From NCBI GenBank assembly GCA_016946835.1, contig JACVTC010000054.1:481001-545000 (forward strand): a DNA stretch of 64,000 nt. Reading direction: 5' to 3'. The notes under the pieces are model-generated. The model was not told the DNA's origin. It worked only from the letters and a program-made list of their open reading frames with translations, and did no database searches. This document shows, in pieces, positions 1 through 11,710 of this stretch. The DNA comes from Neocallimastix lanati (nom. inval.). Its lineage: Eukaryota > Neocallimastigomycota > Neocallimastigomycetes > Neocallimastigales > Neocallimastigaceae. Position numbers and translations under genes: made by a program. How positions within the stretch are numbered: position 1 is the first letter of the stretch; each line of letters begins with the position of its first letter.

Positions 1-550
1 AAAGCATCTAATTTATATAAAATATTACCTATTGGAACAGAATCATATGCCTTTTTTAAATCTAGAAAAGCTAGGTAAGTTTCTTTATTATCATTTTTAC
101 GCCTTTGACAAATTTCTCGAATTGAAATAAATAAACTAACACATTCTTCTTTAGTACGAAATCCAAATTGCTCTGGCCTAATAAAATTATTTTTAAGTCC
201 ATATTCTGAAATTCTTTTGGAGACTATTTTCGAAATGAGTTTAATACCATTGTTAATCAGAGAGATACCTCGATAATTGTCACAATCAGATAGATCATCT
301 CCTTTTTTAGGAATAGATATAATACTTGCTTCATTCCATGAGCTAGGAAATTCTCCATTCCAAATTCTTGAGTATATCTTCTGTAAACAATTTAAACCAG
401 AAGAAGAATTATTTACTGAATTTTCGTCATCCGGAGGAATTAAAGCTTTATAAAATTCAATAGGAATTCCATCCAGGCCTGAAGCTTTAAAATTTGGAGT
501 AGCCAAAATTGCTTCTCTAATTTCTTCTATACTGATGTCTTGATTTAATC
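1..550 (-). pseudogene. LINE reverse transcriptase fragment, 5'-truncated, runs off left edge
   Basis: Read on the minus strand, this stretch is nearly colinear with 53,790-54,292 of the LINE copy further right. It encodes the reverse transcriptase start, with the GLDGIP block (normally GPDGIP), the SIPKKGDD and NYRGISLIN blocks, RPEQFGFR, and the motif A region ending near KKAYDSVP. It carries about 15 more codons at its 5' end (NQDISIEEI region) than the 53.8 kb copy, so the two were truncated at different points. Homology stops near base 550, where an in-frame stop appears and AT-only DNA begins. The rest of the polymerase and the 3' tail lie outside the window. What I see reads in one frame; the missing endonuclease shows it is a dead 5'-truncated insertion. 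Confidence 0.9.
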
Positions 551-944
551 TTCATATTATCTATAGGGAAAAAATATACAGATAAATATAATTTTTTTTT
601 TTTTTCTTTTCTTTTTTTAAATTTAAATTTATTTTATTAAAAATATACAGATAGATTTTAATTTTTTAGTTTTTTAAATTTATATTATTTTATTTTCATT
701 TTTATTTTTTTTTTTTTTTCATTTGTTAAATTTCATTTACTTTTTTTTATTGTATAATTTAATTTATATTATTTTAATACTAAAACAAATAATACTATTA
801 AAAATAAAAATATATATATAAATTAATATAAACTTTAATAACAAACGAAGAAAAAAAAAAAAAAAATATATATATAATAAAATAATAATAATTTTAAACG
901 AAAATATTATTACAGATATTATGTGACACTTATAATTAAAAATA

Positions 945-999
<55 letters not shown>

Positions 1000-1199
1000 A
1001 AAATAAATAATATAAAATAATATAAAATTTAAAAAAATTTTAATAAAACTTAAAAAATTCTTTTAAAAAGAATAAAAATAAAAAAAAAAAAAATCATGAT
1101 AGAAATTAACGTACTATTATTTAAGTAATTTTTATGATTAATTAATTATTAAATATTATTCATTCATTCATTTCGTTCCATAGTGTCAACATTATTTTA
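551..1199. other. AT-only spacer with long T run
   Basis: No coding potential is visible. The stretch is almost purely A and T, with a T run of nearly 40 bases around 949-994 and short AT dinucleotide runs. It separates the truncated LINE from the 3' end of the repeat-protein gene at 1200. Confidence 0.7.
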
Positions 1200-4100
1200 T
1201 TAATTATTTTTAATGTTATCTTTAACATCATTTAAATAATCTTCATAATCACTTTGTGTGAAATCATTTCCATTCTTTACATCTGGAGCTTGGATTGGTG
1301 AAGATCCACCATTATTACTCTTTGGGACTGTGAAATCATTTTCACTACTTAAATCATTCTTATCACCAAGACTAACACCATCAATTTCTGCTTCTTCTTC
1401 AGAATCTTCATCATTAATAAGTGGAATATCAATCTTTACATCTACACCATCGTCAAATTCTCCTTCTGGAATTTCATTAGTAGTAATTTTTGGAAAAGAA
1501 GGTGCTTCAGTTGAACTTTTTGGAGCAGTTGGAGCAGTTGGAGCAGACGGAATATCAGAGCCGGAAACTTGGGCTTCATCACTTGAATCCTCATCATTTA
1601 CAAGAGGAGCATTCACTGTAGCAACATCATCTTCTTCTGATTGTTCATCAGCTGGTTCAGCTGGAGGAGCTTGAGTTGGAGCCGGTTTTGGAAGAGTTTT
1701 AGTAACAGTTACAGTCTTTGGAACATTTGGAGCTTCTGGAATACTTTTAGTAGTAGATTGAGGAGCTACTTCAGCTTCTTCAATATCATTATCATTATCA
1801 GTTTCAACTTTAACATTAGAAGTATCAACTTCAGCATTATCTAATTCAAGATCAGAACTGTTTTGAATGTCATCACTTTCACCATTAGCAACATCTGCGC
1901 CTGCAACATCAGCTTCATCTTGTGAAACTTCGTTATTATCAGTAACATTAACTGGAGAAACATCAGCTGTATCAGCATAATCATCTTCAGAATCTTCTTC
2001 ATTAACTAATGGAATATTTGCATCAACTTCAACTTCTTCAGCTGAGTTTTCATCAGCTGCTGCAACATCGGCATTATCTTCGGCTTGGACTTCTTCAACA
2101 TCATTGTCATCATCAGTTTCAACTTTAACATTAGAAGTATCAACTTCAGCATTATCTAATTCAAGATCAGAACTGTTTTGAATATCATCACTTTCACCAT
2201 TAGCAACATCAGCGCCAGCAACATCAGCTTGGGCTTCCTCAACATCACTGTCATTATCAGTTTCAACTTTAACATTAGATGTATCTACTTCAGCATTATC
2301 TAATTCAAGATCAGAACTGTTTTGAATATCATCACTTTCTCCATTAGCAATATCAGCGCCAGCAACATCAGCTTGGGCTTCCTCAACATCACTGTCATTA
2401 TCAGTTTCAACTTTAACATTAGATGTATCTACTTCAGCATTATCTAATTCAAGATCAGAACTGTTTTGAATATCATCACTTTCACCATTAGCAACATCTG
2501 CACCTGCAACATCAGCTTCATCCTGTGAAACTTCATTATTACTATCTGTAAGATTTACTGGAGCAACATCTTCAGATTCTTCAGGAATAGTTTTTGTACC
2601 AGTTGGGAGATTACTTGGAATAGTTTTGGTTGGAAGTGCTTTAGTTGGGAGAGCCTTAACGGATGGAAGAGTTTTAGAAGCTTTAGTTGGAAGAGTCTTA
2701 GAAGCTGGAACTGCTTTAGTACTAAGTAATTCAATTGGAATAGTTTTAGATGAAACAATATTTTTTGTACATGGAAGAGTCTTAGAGGATGGAAGAGCTT
2801 TTACAGCTAATCCAATTGGGATAGTCTTTGGTTTTGGAAGAGCTTTACTACTAACAAATTCGGGTGGAAGAGTCTTAGTCTTAATAGAAGGAAGAGTTTT
2901 TGAACCTGGAAGTGTCTTAGTCTTAATAACTGGAAGAGTTTTAGAACCTGGAAGTGTCTTAACTGGAAGTGTTTTAACTGGAAGTGTCTTAGAAGCTGGA
3001 GTATCTTCACCAGCAACAGCATCTTGAACTTCTTCATCTTCTGATTCTTCTTCTTCTACTCCAATTTCAACTCCATCATCTTCGACTTCAACTTCATCTT
3101 CATCTGAAACTTCATCATTATCAGTAACATTTACTGGAGCTACTTCTTCCTCTTCAGTTTCTTCTGGAATGGTTTTAGTACCAGTTGGGAGATTAGTTGG
3201 AATGGTCTTAGTTGGAAGAGCCTTAGCTGATGGAAGAGCTTTAACTGATTTAGTTGGAAGAGCTTTAGCTGATGGAAGAGCTTTAGTTGACTTAGAAGGA
3301 AGAGTCTTAGCAGATTTTGTTGGAAGAGTCTTAGAAGTTGGAATTTCCTTAGCAGATTTAGCTGGAAGAGTTTTAGAAGGTGGAATAGTCTTAGTCTTAA
3401 TAACCGGAAGAGTTTTAGAACCTGGAAGTGTCTTAACTGGAAGTGTTTTAACTGGAAGTGTCTTAGAAGCTGGAGTATCTTCACCAGCAACAGCATCTTG
3501 AACTTCTTCATCTTCTGATTCTTCTTCTTCTACTCCAATTTCAGCTCCATCATCTTCGACTTCAACTTCATCCTCATCTGAAACTTCATCATTATCAGTA
3601 ACATTTACTGGAGCTACTTCTTCCTCTTCAGTTTCTTCTGGAATGGTTTTAGTACCAGTTGGGAGATTAGTTGGAATGGTCTTAGTTGGAAGAGCCTTAG
3701 CTGATGGAAGAGCTTTAACTGATTTAGTTGGGAGAGCTTTAGCTGATGGAAGAGCTTTAGTTGACTTAGAAGGAAGGGTTTTAGCAGATTTTGATGGAAG
3801 AGTCTTAGAAGTTGGAATTTCCTTAGCAGATTTAGCTGGAAGAGTTTTAGAAGGTGGAATAGTCTTAGTCTTAATAACTGGAAGAGTTTTAGAACCTGGA
3901 AGTGTCTTAACTGGAAATGTCTTAACTGGAAGTGTCTTAACTGGAAGTGTCTTAGAAGCTGGAGTATCTTCGGCAACAGCATCTTGAACTTCTTCATCTT
4001 CTGATTCTTCTTCTTCTACTCCAATTTCAGCTCCATCATCTTCGACTTCAACTTCATCCTCATCTGAAACTTCATCATTATCAGTAACATTTACTGGAGC

Positions 4101-5465
4101 TACTTCTTCTTCAGTTTCTTCTGGAATGGTTTTAGTACCAGTTGGGAGATTAGTTGGAATGGTCTTAGTTGGTAGAGCCTTAGCTGATGGAAGAGCTTTA
4201 ACTGATTTAGTTGGAAGAGCCTTAGCTGATGGTAGAGCTTTAGCTGATTTAGCTGGAAGAGTCTTAGAGCCTGGAAGTGTCTTAGAAGCGGGAGTAGTAC
4301 CTTCACCGGCATCAGCATCTTGTTCTTCTTGAACCTCATCATCTTCTTCCGAATCCTCTTCATCAACTTTAACATCTGAATTATCAAGAATTACTTCTTC
4401 TTCATCGGAATCATTATCATCTTCTTCAACCAAAGTTTCTTTATTGTCATCAGCTTGTTCAGAATTTTCTACAGTAATTTCTGGCTCTGGAATTGACTTT
4501 GTTCTGGTCTTAAGTAACTCTGGGGGAATAGTTTTTGTTCCTGGAAGAGCCTTTGCAGATGGGAGAGCCTTCGTTTGTGAAGGAAGAGTTTTAGAAGATT
4601 TAACTGGAAGAGTTTTAGATAATGAAGGAAGTGTTTTAGAAGATTTAGCTGGAAGAGTTTTAGATAACGAAGGAAGTGTTTTTGAAGATTTAACTGGAAG
4701 AGTTTTAGATAATGAAGGAAGTGTTTTTGAAGATTTGGCTGGAAGAGTTTTAGATAATGAAGGAAGTGTTTTAGAAGACTTAGCTGGAATAGTTTTAGAA
4801 GATTTAACTGGAAGAGTTTTAGATAATGAAGGAAGTGTTTTTGAAGATTTAACTGGAAGAGTTTTAGATAATGAAGGAAGTGTTTTTGAAGATTTGGCTG
4901 GAAGAGTTTTAGATAATGAAGGAAGTGTTTTTGAAGATTTAACTGGAAGAGTTTTAGATAATGAAGGAAGTGTTTTTGAAGATTTAACTGGAAGTGTTTT
5001 AGATAATGAAGGAAGTGTTTTTGAAGATTTAACTGGAAGTGTTTTAGTTATTTCAGGAAGAGCTTTAGCTGATGGTATAGCTTTAGTAGTATTAAGGAAT
5101 TCAGGTGGAATAGTTTTTGTTGTTTTAATTATAGATGGAATAGTTTTGGATGTCTTATTGGTTGTTTTCTTTGATGTTTTTGCTTTAGTTGGTTTATTAA
5201 TATGACATGGAAGAGGTTCAGTCCCAACAACAGTTGTATCTAAATTTGGAAGTGAATCATCAGCAACAATATTCTTACTTTCTAAAATTGATTCAGCATT
5301 AGCCTTTTTTTGTGATCCAACAAGTGGAAGTTCTGGTAAGTCCGGATTACCAATAAAATCATTGTCTAATGCATTGTTAACAGCAAAATCACTTTCGACA
5401 ACTGGAATAGTGAAAGCTTGCAAACTTAATGAGAGTATTAATAATTTTTTAGCTATTGAATACAT
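1200..5465 (-). CDS. Secreted K-x-L/I-P and acidic repeat protein, 1421 aa
   Basis: I do not recognise a named family. The protein opens with a plausible signal peptide (MYSIAKKLLILSLSLQAFTIP). After ~80 residues it enters a Lys-rich zone built from the tetrapeptides KTLP, KALP, KTIP and KSIP, mostly as S-K-T-L-P-S-L units of 14 residues. It then alternates KxLP blocks with strongly acidic Glu/Asp/Val blocks in three near-identical copies of a ~158-residue macro-repeat (DNA about 3.0-4.4 kb). Next come four copies of a ~48-residue acidic unit (NGESDDIQNSSDLELDNAEV core, about 1.8-2.5 kb). The tail is Pro/Ser/Asp-rich. There is no transmembrane segment or GPI-type hydrophobic C-terminus, so it is probably secreted and soluble or matrix-bound. 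The ATG at 5465 is supported by the signal peptide directly after it and AT-only DNA upstream. The alternation of basic and acidic blocks suggests ionic self-association, which is inference. Confidence 0.85.
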   Translation of the reverse strand: MYSIAKKLLILSLSLQAFTIPVVESDFAVNNALDNDFIGNPDLPELPLVGSQKKANAESILESKNIVADDSLPNLDTTVVGTEPLPCHINKPTKAKTSKKTTNKTSKTIPSIIKTTKTIPPEFLNTTKAIPSAKALPEITKTLPVKSSKTLPSLSKTLPVKSSKTLPSLSKTLPVKSSKTLPSLSKTLPAKSSKTLPSLSKTLPVKSSKTLPSLSKTLPVKSSKTIPAKSSKTLPSLSKTLPAKSSKTLPSLSKTLPVKSSKTLPSLSKTLPAKSSKTLPSLSKTLPVKSSKTLPSQTKALPSAKALPGTKTIPPELLKTRTKSIPEPEITVENSEQADDNKETLVEEDDNDSDEEEVILDNSDVKVDEEDSEEDDEVQEEQDADAGEGTTPASKTLPGSKTLPAKSAKALPSAKALPTKSVKALPSAKALPTKTIPTNLPTGTKTIPEETEEEVAPVNVTDNDEVSDEDEVEVEDDGAEIGVEEEESEDEEVQDAVAEDTPASKTLPVKTLPVKTFPVKTLPGSKTLPVIKTKTIPPSKTLPAKSAKEIPTSKTLPSKSAKTLPSKSTKALPSAKALPTKSVKALPSAKALPTKTIPTNLPTGTKTIPEETEEEEVAPVNVTDNDEVSDEDEVEVEDDGAEIGVEEEESEDEEVQDAVAGEDTPASKTLPVKTLPVKTLPGSKTLPVIKTKTIPPSKTLPAKSAKEIPTSKTLPTKSAKTLPSKSTKALPSAKALPTKSVKALPSAKALPTKTIPTNLPTGTKTIPEETEEEEVAPVNVTDNDEVSDEDEVEVEDDGVEIGVEEEESEDEEVQDAVAGEDTPASKTLPVKTLPVKTLPGSKTLPVIKTKTLPGSKTLPSIKTKTLPPEFVSSKALPKPKTIPIGLAVKALPSSKTLPCTKNIVSSKTIPIELLSTKAVPASKTLPTKASKTLPSVKALPTKALPTKTIPSNLPTGTKTIPEESEDVAPVNLTDSNNEVSQDEADVAGADVANGESDDIQNSSDLELDNAEVDTSNVKVETDNDSDVEEAQADVAGADIANGESDDIQNSSDLELDNAEVDTSNVKVETDNDSDVEEAQADVAGADVANGESDDIQNSSDLELDNAEVDTSNVKVETDDDNDVEEVQAEDNADVAAADENSAEEVEVDANIPLVNEEDSEDDYADTADVSPVNVTDNNEVSQDEADVAGADVANGESDDIQNSSDLELDNAEVDTSNVKVETDNDNDIEEAEVAPQSTTKSIPEAPNVPKTVTVTKTLPKPAPTQAPPAEPADEQSEEDDVATVNAPLVNDEDSSDEAQVSGSDIPSAPTAPTAPKSSTEAPSFPKITTNEIPEGEFDDGVDVKIDIPLINDEDSEEEAEIDGVSLGDKNDLSSENDFTVPKSNNGGSSPIQAPDVKNGNDFTQSDYEDYLNDVKDNIKNN
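1790..2500 (-). repeat. Coding tandem repeat, ~144 bp acidic unit, four copies
   Basis: A ~48-codon unit encoding ADVANGESDDIQNSSDLELD followed by NAEVDTSNVKVET recurs four times. The first three copies (2100-2500 on this strand) are contiguous and almost identical. The fourth lies about 300 bp further toward the C-terminus, after an unrelated spacer. Confidence 0.8.
3037..4400 (-). repeat. Coding macro-repeat, ~474-486 bp unit, about three copies
   Basis: Within the 1421-residue gene, units of about 474-486 bp recur with very few differences. Each runs from an acidic block (VTDNDEVSDEDEVEVEDDG core) through KTLP/KALP blocks to GTKTIPEE. The best-matching copies lie at roughly 3037-3511 and 3511-3997, with a more divergent third to about 4400. 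Near-identity at the DNA level implies recent expansion or homogenisation by unequal exchange. Confidence 0.8.
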
Positions 5466-8400
5466 TATAAATTATAATATTAATTTCGAATCTGTTTTTA
5501 TATTTTGATTTTATTTTATATTTTATTTTTATTTATATTTTTATTTTTTTAAAAAATATAACACAAATTAGTATTTTTTATCAGTTTATTATTAAATAAT
5601 ATTATATATTATTAGCTCTTAAATATATATACTTTATTTACAATTTATTGATTATTTACTTCCTGAGTATTTATATTAAAATGTCTTGTTTATTAATAAT
5701 TATAAATTTTTAATTGAATAATTTTCTTTTTAAAATTAATAATATAAAAAAAAATATTACTTCATAAAAAATTAACAATTATCGTAAAACAAACAAGACA
5801 ATTTAAAGTTATTATGTTTAAATTACGATTGTAACTATATACAATAAAAATATATATTATTAAAATTAAACAAACAATAAATTTTAAATATATATATATA
5901 TTTTTTTTTTTATTTTGGATTTTAAAATTAGAATTTACTTTTTTAATCTAATATTCTTGAAATCACTAAAATAAAAAAAAAAAAAAAAAAAGTTATTAAA
6001 TAAACCAAAAAAAAAATATATATATATATATATATAAAAATAAAAAAAATATTTATATATTTTATTATTAGTAAATATATATTACAAACTTTAATTATAA
6101 TAAATAAATTATTTTAATGATTATTTTAATAAAGTTTTCAATCTATAATTTTTATATAAACTTATTATTGTAACATTTTTTATATATATATATATATTTA
6201 AATAATCATTGGGAACAGTCATATAATATAATGAAAAAATTATTATATAATATTTAATATATTTTAAGTTTTTTTTTTTTTTTATTACTATATATCATTA
6301 CTTCATCATCGTTTTTAAAGTTATTTCTAATAACAAAAAAATATGTATATATATAATAATAGTATTAATAATAATAAATAATAATAATACATAAAACATT
6401 TTATATTAAATATGGCATAAATTTATAAATATATTAATATACCTATTAAATATTATATATGATATAAAGTTATTAACATATATTGATATATACTGTTTTT
6501 TCTATTTAATTTATTAAACTTTTTTTATTTATTTATTTTTACTTAATTATTATAGAAAATATATTAATATATATAATTATGTATATTATTAATACTTTAA
6601 TAAAACTTTTATTCAATATTTTCAATATATACAATTTATATAACATCTTTAATTTATTTATATAATATATTTAATTTATATATAATATTTTATTTATATT
6701 AATTCAACAAAATAATATTAATTTTAATTAAAATGATTATTATTAATTTAATAAATATCAATTAATTTTAAATATATTATATATTAAATTTTTTACCATT
6801 TAAAATTTTTTTCCTTTTTAAAATAATATAAAAAAATTATACAAATATTAAAATTTATAAATATCAAATAATTAAGTAAAAAAAAAAAAGAGCAAACAAT
6901 TGAACATCTTACTAATCTCAATCATATATAAAAGTAGATACATAATAATTATTTTAAAAAAATACTTTCAACTATTAAAAAATTTAAATAATAATAATAA
7001 TAGAAATGAGAAATATGAATGATTTATTCATATATATAACATTTTTAAATTGATGAAAACTAATTTTTAGCATAATCTTTTTTTTTTTTATAATAATATT
7101 TTTTAAATAAAATGTTATTCTCTTTTTTTTTTTTTAATTATTGTAATATTGAAATAATTGAAATAAGAAAAAAAATAACTTATAATTGTAAATAATTACT
7201 ATTTTCCACATTTTCGTAATATTATTATGATGCTTTATATATTACTTTAATAATAAATATTTAATAACTATAACTTTTCAATATATAATGAAAAGAAATG
7301 AATATAAATATTTTTTCTATATAAAATAGATAAAAAAAAAAAAAGATTATGCTAAAAATTATTAATATATGAATATCTTATTGGATTGTTTACCATAAAA
7401 TACTTTTAATCAAATATAAATTAAAAAAAAAAAGTTTAAATATAGAACAAAATATATACTAATGTAAAATGTAAAACTTGTATAATTAATTATTAATAAA
7501 ATAATATAAAATTAATTTATTATTCTAATCATGTGATTTGTTTATTTAATAAAGTTACTATACATTAATAATTTTAGTATTAAATTGTATTACTCTTAAA
7601 AAAAATTACAATCCAATAATACTTAAAATTTAATATTCTATATTTAAATAATTTTCTATTTGATATTAAGGAATAAACTATCAATATAATTATAATTAAT
7701 ACAAACTTTATTTTATAATATTTGAATTTTGTATTGGTTACACGAAAGATTAACACTTAAATATATATTAAAAATAACACAATCATGAAAAAAAAATAAA
7801 AAATAAATTAATGTAAAAACTTTATTTTATAAAATAGTTTTTTTTATGAAAAATTTTAAAATTGAAAAAAAAATTTTCGACATTGTAAAAATTATATAAT
7901 ATTTATTAAATAAAAATTATATTATTATTATTAATTATTACAATTTTTTTTTATTATTATTCCTAATGGATGGAACGAAAAATTAATAATAAGGTTGTAC
8001 TTTTTTGTAAAAAAATTGTAAAAATAATAAAAAAGACACTACAATAAATATTTATTATTAAAAAAGTAAAACGAACTTTTTAGGAAATTTATTTTATATT
8101 TTTATTTAAAATGTACCATCCGTTATGAAATAATAATTTTTTTTATCTTCTTTTTTTATTTTTTTTTAAAAAAAATATTTATTATATATATTTTATAAAT
8201 GTGGTATTACCTTTTTTTTTTTAATATTTTGTTAAATAAATAATATATTCATAATTATATAGTTATATAATTGAAAATAAATAGTTTTTTAAAAATTTAA
8301 TATATTTCCTTTTTTTAATAAAAAAGAAAAAAAACATGGAGTATAAAATTATAATTTTGATTTGCAACAAATATTTTATATTTACTAAAAATGGTATATA

Positions 8401-9107
8401 AAAATTTAATTGAAAATAAAAGTTTTATTAAAAAAAAAAAGGATTGAAATGAGGCTGTAAATTATTTTTTTTGAATTAAATAATCACTAATTAATAAGTA
8501 AATGTAATAGTCGTGGCTTTAAAAATTAAGGGTTTTAAGTAATATAAATTATTATATGTTAAACAATTAATGCAACATTTATATCATGATTTACAATATA
8601 ATAATGGCTCCTATTCATTATTTATTTAAAATTGAAAAAGAAAGTGAGAAAATAAATAATAATATAATAATAAATCTTATCAAATATAAAATAATAAAAT
8701 ATAATAATATAATATACTACAAAAAAATAATTATTTGTTATATAATTATTATTAAAATCAAAGAAAAAAACGCAAACAATTTTTTATTTTTTTATATTTT
8801 GTTATAATAAAATAATATTAATTTTTTTTTCTGTTTTATTTCTATTTTATTTTAATTTTACTCTATTAATAGAATTAGTATAATATATAAATATTATTAT
8901 ATATATTTTACATTAAAAATAGTCTTAGATGTATTAGATAAATTAACATTATAATAAAAAAAAATACCCTAATTTTATTATATACTAATAGAATTAATTA
9001 ATCGATATAACAATAATATCTTTAAAATAATTTTTATAATTATTGTTTTGTATTATGAGATATATTATTGTTATCATATAATTGTTATTTCTCTCTTTCT
9101 ATTATTA

Positions 9108-9310
9108 TTATTATTTATTATTTATTATTTATTATTTATTATTTATTATTTATTATTTATTATTTATTATTTATTATTTATTATTTATTATTTATTATTT
9201 ATTATTTATTATTTATTATTTATTATTTATTATTTATTATTTATTATTTATTATTGTTAATTGCTATTCATTATTTATTATTTATTATTTATTATCTATT
9301 ATTTATTATT
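9108..9310. repeat. Heptamer minisatellite (ATTATTT)n
   Basis: About 20 uninterrupted copies of a seven-base unit occur between roughly 9108 and 9255, followed by a short interruption and a few more units. Because 7 is prime to 3, all three frames are open and encode Leu-Phe-Ile-Tyr heptapeptides. These are repeat artefacts, not proteins. Confidence 0.95.
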
Positions 9311-9789
9311 TTTTATATACTGGAATAGAATATTAATTTTCTATATATATAAAATATGTTAAAATGATAAAATTAATAAATAAAGATATTTTTTATTAAA
9401 TAAAAAAAGGATTGATTAATCATTCCTTTTTTTTTTTTTTTTTTTAATATAGTATTAAATTATGGTACAAGGAAACAATAAAGCAACAAAACAAAAATAA
9501 AAGTAAAAATAAAAGTAATAAAAATGATTATAGAAAAAGGTTATTAAAGAAGGTCAATTATACTTCATATAAAGTATATGTAACTATTAAAAAAAAAAAA
9601 ACCATATAATTTAATAAACAATGATTGTTTATTATATATTATACATAATATATAAACATGAAACAAACAACAATAAATAAAATAAATAATAAATAATAAA
9701 TAATAATACTAAATAATAATTAATAATTAATAATTAATAAATAAATAATAAATAATTAAATAATAAAAAATAAACATTAAAAAAAATTT

Positions 9790-9925
9790 TAAATAATTAT
9801 GAAATAATAAAAGTAAAAAGTAAAAAAAATGTTAAATAACAATTATAAAATAATAAAAGTAAAAAGTAAAAAAAAAATGTTAAATAACAGTTATGAAATA
9901 ATAAAAGTAAAAAGTAAAAATAGTT
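9790..9925. repeat. ~49-bp tandem repeat, three copies
   Basis: The unit contains ATGAAATAATAAAAGTAAA followed by AAGT, an A run and TGTTAAATAAC. It is present three times with small changes, mainly in the length of the A run. Confidence 0.75.
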
Positions 9926-11221
9926 TTTATTTCTATAGAAAAAACTATTTTAAAAATTGTAAATAAAATAAAAATATACGAATAAAAAAAAAAAACCAAT
10001 AAATATATATATATATATATATTTTTTTTTTAATTTGATAATAAAAATATTTATTTATGATTCAATATTTTCAAGTTTTCTTTTAGATATATCCATTTTA
10101 TTTTATTTTTTTTTTCTTTTTCTTTTATACATTCAAAGTTTCATCATTTAATAAAACTTTTTTTTTTTTTAAAAAAAAAAATAATAATAAATAAATAATA
10201 AAAATGAATAATAAAATAAATAATAAAAATAAATAATAAAATAAATAATAAAAATAAAAATAAAAATAAAATAAAATAAAATTTTGGATTCTCTTTTATG
10301 TAAAAGGAATAATAAAATTGAATAATAAAATAACTTTTTTTTTTTTTTTTTTTTTTTTGTATTTACCAAAACTAAAAATAATAATTTTTTAAAAAAAATA
10401 ATTTAATAGTAAATCATAACAAAAATAAACTTCACCTTGAATTAAATTTAAAATTATTTTATTTATATTATTTATTGACTTTTTTTTTTTTTTTTTTTTT
10501 TGAATAGAAAAGTGGAAAAAGAAAAGAAAAAAAAAAAAAAAAAAAAAAAGAAAAAAAAAATTTAAAACATATTACTCTAATATATAAAAAAAAAATTAAA
10601 ATTACAGGAAAACTAATATATAAATATTTATAATCAAAGAAAATATTTTAAAATTTCATTATATTATAACAAAAAATACATATTTTAACTTTATATATCT
10701 ACTTTTTTTTGTTTTTTTTTTCTCTTTATTTTTTTTTTAAATAAAAAAAAATTATATAAATATATAATTTTAATAAATCTTAAATATTATAATTTCTTTA
10801 TAAAAAAATAATATATTTATATTATCAACTTTATATATATATATATATTTTTATTTTAAAAAATAAATATGAAAAAAAAAAAAAAAAAAAAACACAATAT
10901 GTTGTTAATACTTTTTTTTTTTTTTTTTTGTTTAAAAAATAAAATCAATTCATAAAATAGGATATAGTTGTAGAAATATATATAATAAAAAGAATATATT
11001 TTATTATTATAATCAATAGGTTACATAAATAAAAAATATTTTTACTATATTTATGTTTTGTTGTTTTATAATTTATAATTAATGTATATTAATGTTGATT
11101 ATGGTAGACATTATTATTCCTTTAAACTTTTTTTTTTTTTTAGTTTTTGTTTTTATTACTGAATGTTTATGATAATAAATGGAATGGAATGATTTTTCGT
11201 TTTCGTTTCTTTCAGTGACAC

Positions 11222-11710
11222 TTAGTTGATAACTGGAACATCGGCATCTTCATCAACTAACTCAAGAGTAACTTTGGAAGTATCAAATTCAGTAGTACTT
11301 GAGGTTGATCCATGGCTTTTACCACTACCACCACCACCATTGTTGTTGTTGTCAATACTCCACCAGTCACTACCCCAAGTCCAATTATCCCATGGATTTT
11401 TATTTTTCTTCTCTTCCTTTGGTTTATTTGGAGTGTTTTCCTTTTTCTTATCACCTTTCTTACCTTTACCATTGTTATCCCACCAGTTACCTCCCCAGGC
11501 ATTATTACTTGGTTGTTGCCAATTGTTGTTACCACCCCAACCTCCACTGGAGAAGAAGTTATCAAAGAAATTATTATTATTATCTATAAAGAAATGGGAA
11601 ACAGTACTAGTAATACCTGGATACTTAAAACCATTGAATGGTAATGGCATCGTCTTAACCATGTATAAAACGTCAAGAGTAAAACATACGAAAAGTAATT
11701 TATAATTCAT
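11222..11710 (-). CDS. Small secreted Trp/Gly/Asn-rich protein, 162 aa
   Basis: Unrecognised family. The N-terminus (MNYKLLFVCFTLDVLYMV) is a plausible signal peptide. Residues ~45-85 are rich in Gly, Asn and Trp (GGWGGNNNW, NAWGGNWWDNN). A lysine-rich block follows (KGKKGDKKKE and KPKEEKKNK), then a second Trp cluster (WDNWTWGSDWW at about residues 108-118), a Gly/Ser linker and an acidic tail ending in DEDADVPVIN. No cysteines pair up beyond the signal peptide. The GC content is far above the flanking DNA, which supports a real gene. Its WxWxxxWW cluster recalls the WSWSW modules of the two larger neighbours at 16.8 and 23.1 kb, but the similarity is only compositional. Extracellular localisation is inferred from the signal peptide. 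Confidence 0.75.
   Translation of the reverse strand: MNYKLLFVCFTLDVLYMVKTMPLPFNGFKYPGITSTVSHFFIDNNNNFFDNFFSSGGWGGNNNWQQPSNNAWGGNWWDNNGKGKKGDKKKENTPNKPKEEKKNKNPWDNWTWGSDWWSIDNNNNGGGGSGKSHGSTSSTTEFDTSKVTLELVDEDADVPVIN

Larger units (their letters stand above)
5466..11221. other. 5.7 kb gene-free AT-only spacer
   Basis: I see no supported gene. The few open frames here (for example about 8586-8807) have the Ile/Asn/Lys/Tyr composition expected from random AT DNA and are not reported. The stretch contains a heptamer minisatellite (9108-9300), a three-copy ~49-bp tandem repeat (9790-9925) and many A or T runs of 10-25 bases. Confidence 0.7.

Noticed and set aside
4444-5205. 253-codon plus-strand frame opposite the KxLP repeats
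   Set aside because: It is the antisense of the repeat region of the 1421-residue gene; the minus-strand frame has the signal peptide and the full length.
9048-9336. Long open frames encoding Leu/Phe/Ile/Tyr heptapeptides
   Set aside because: They exist in all three frames because the DNA is a seven-base repeat without stops on that strand; the frames contain nothing else.
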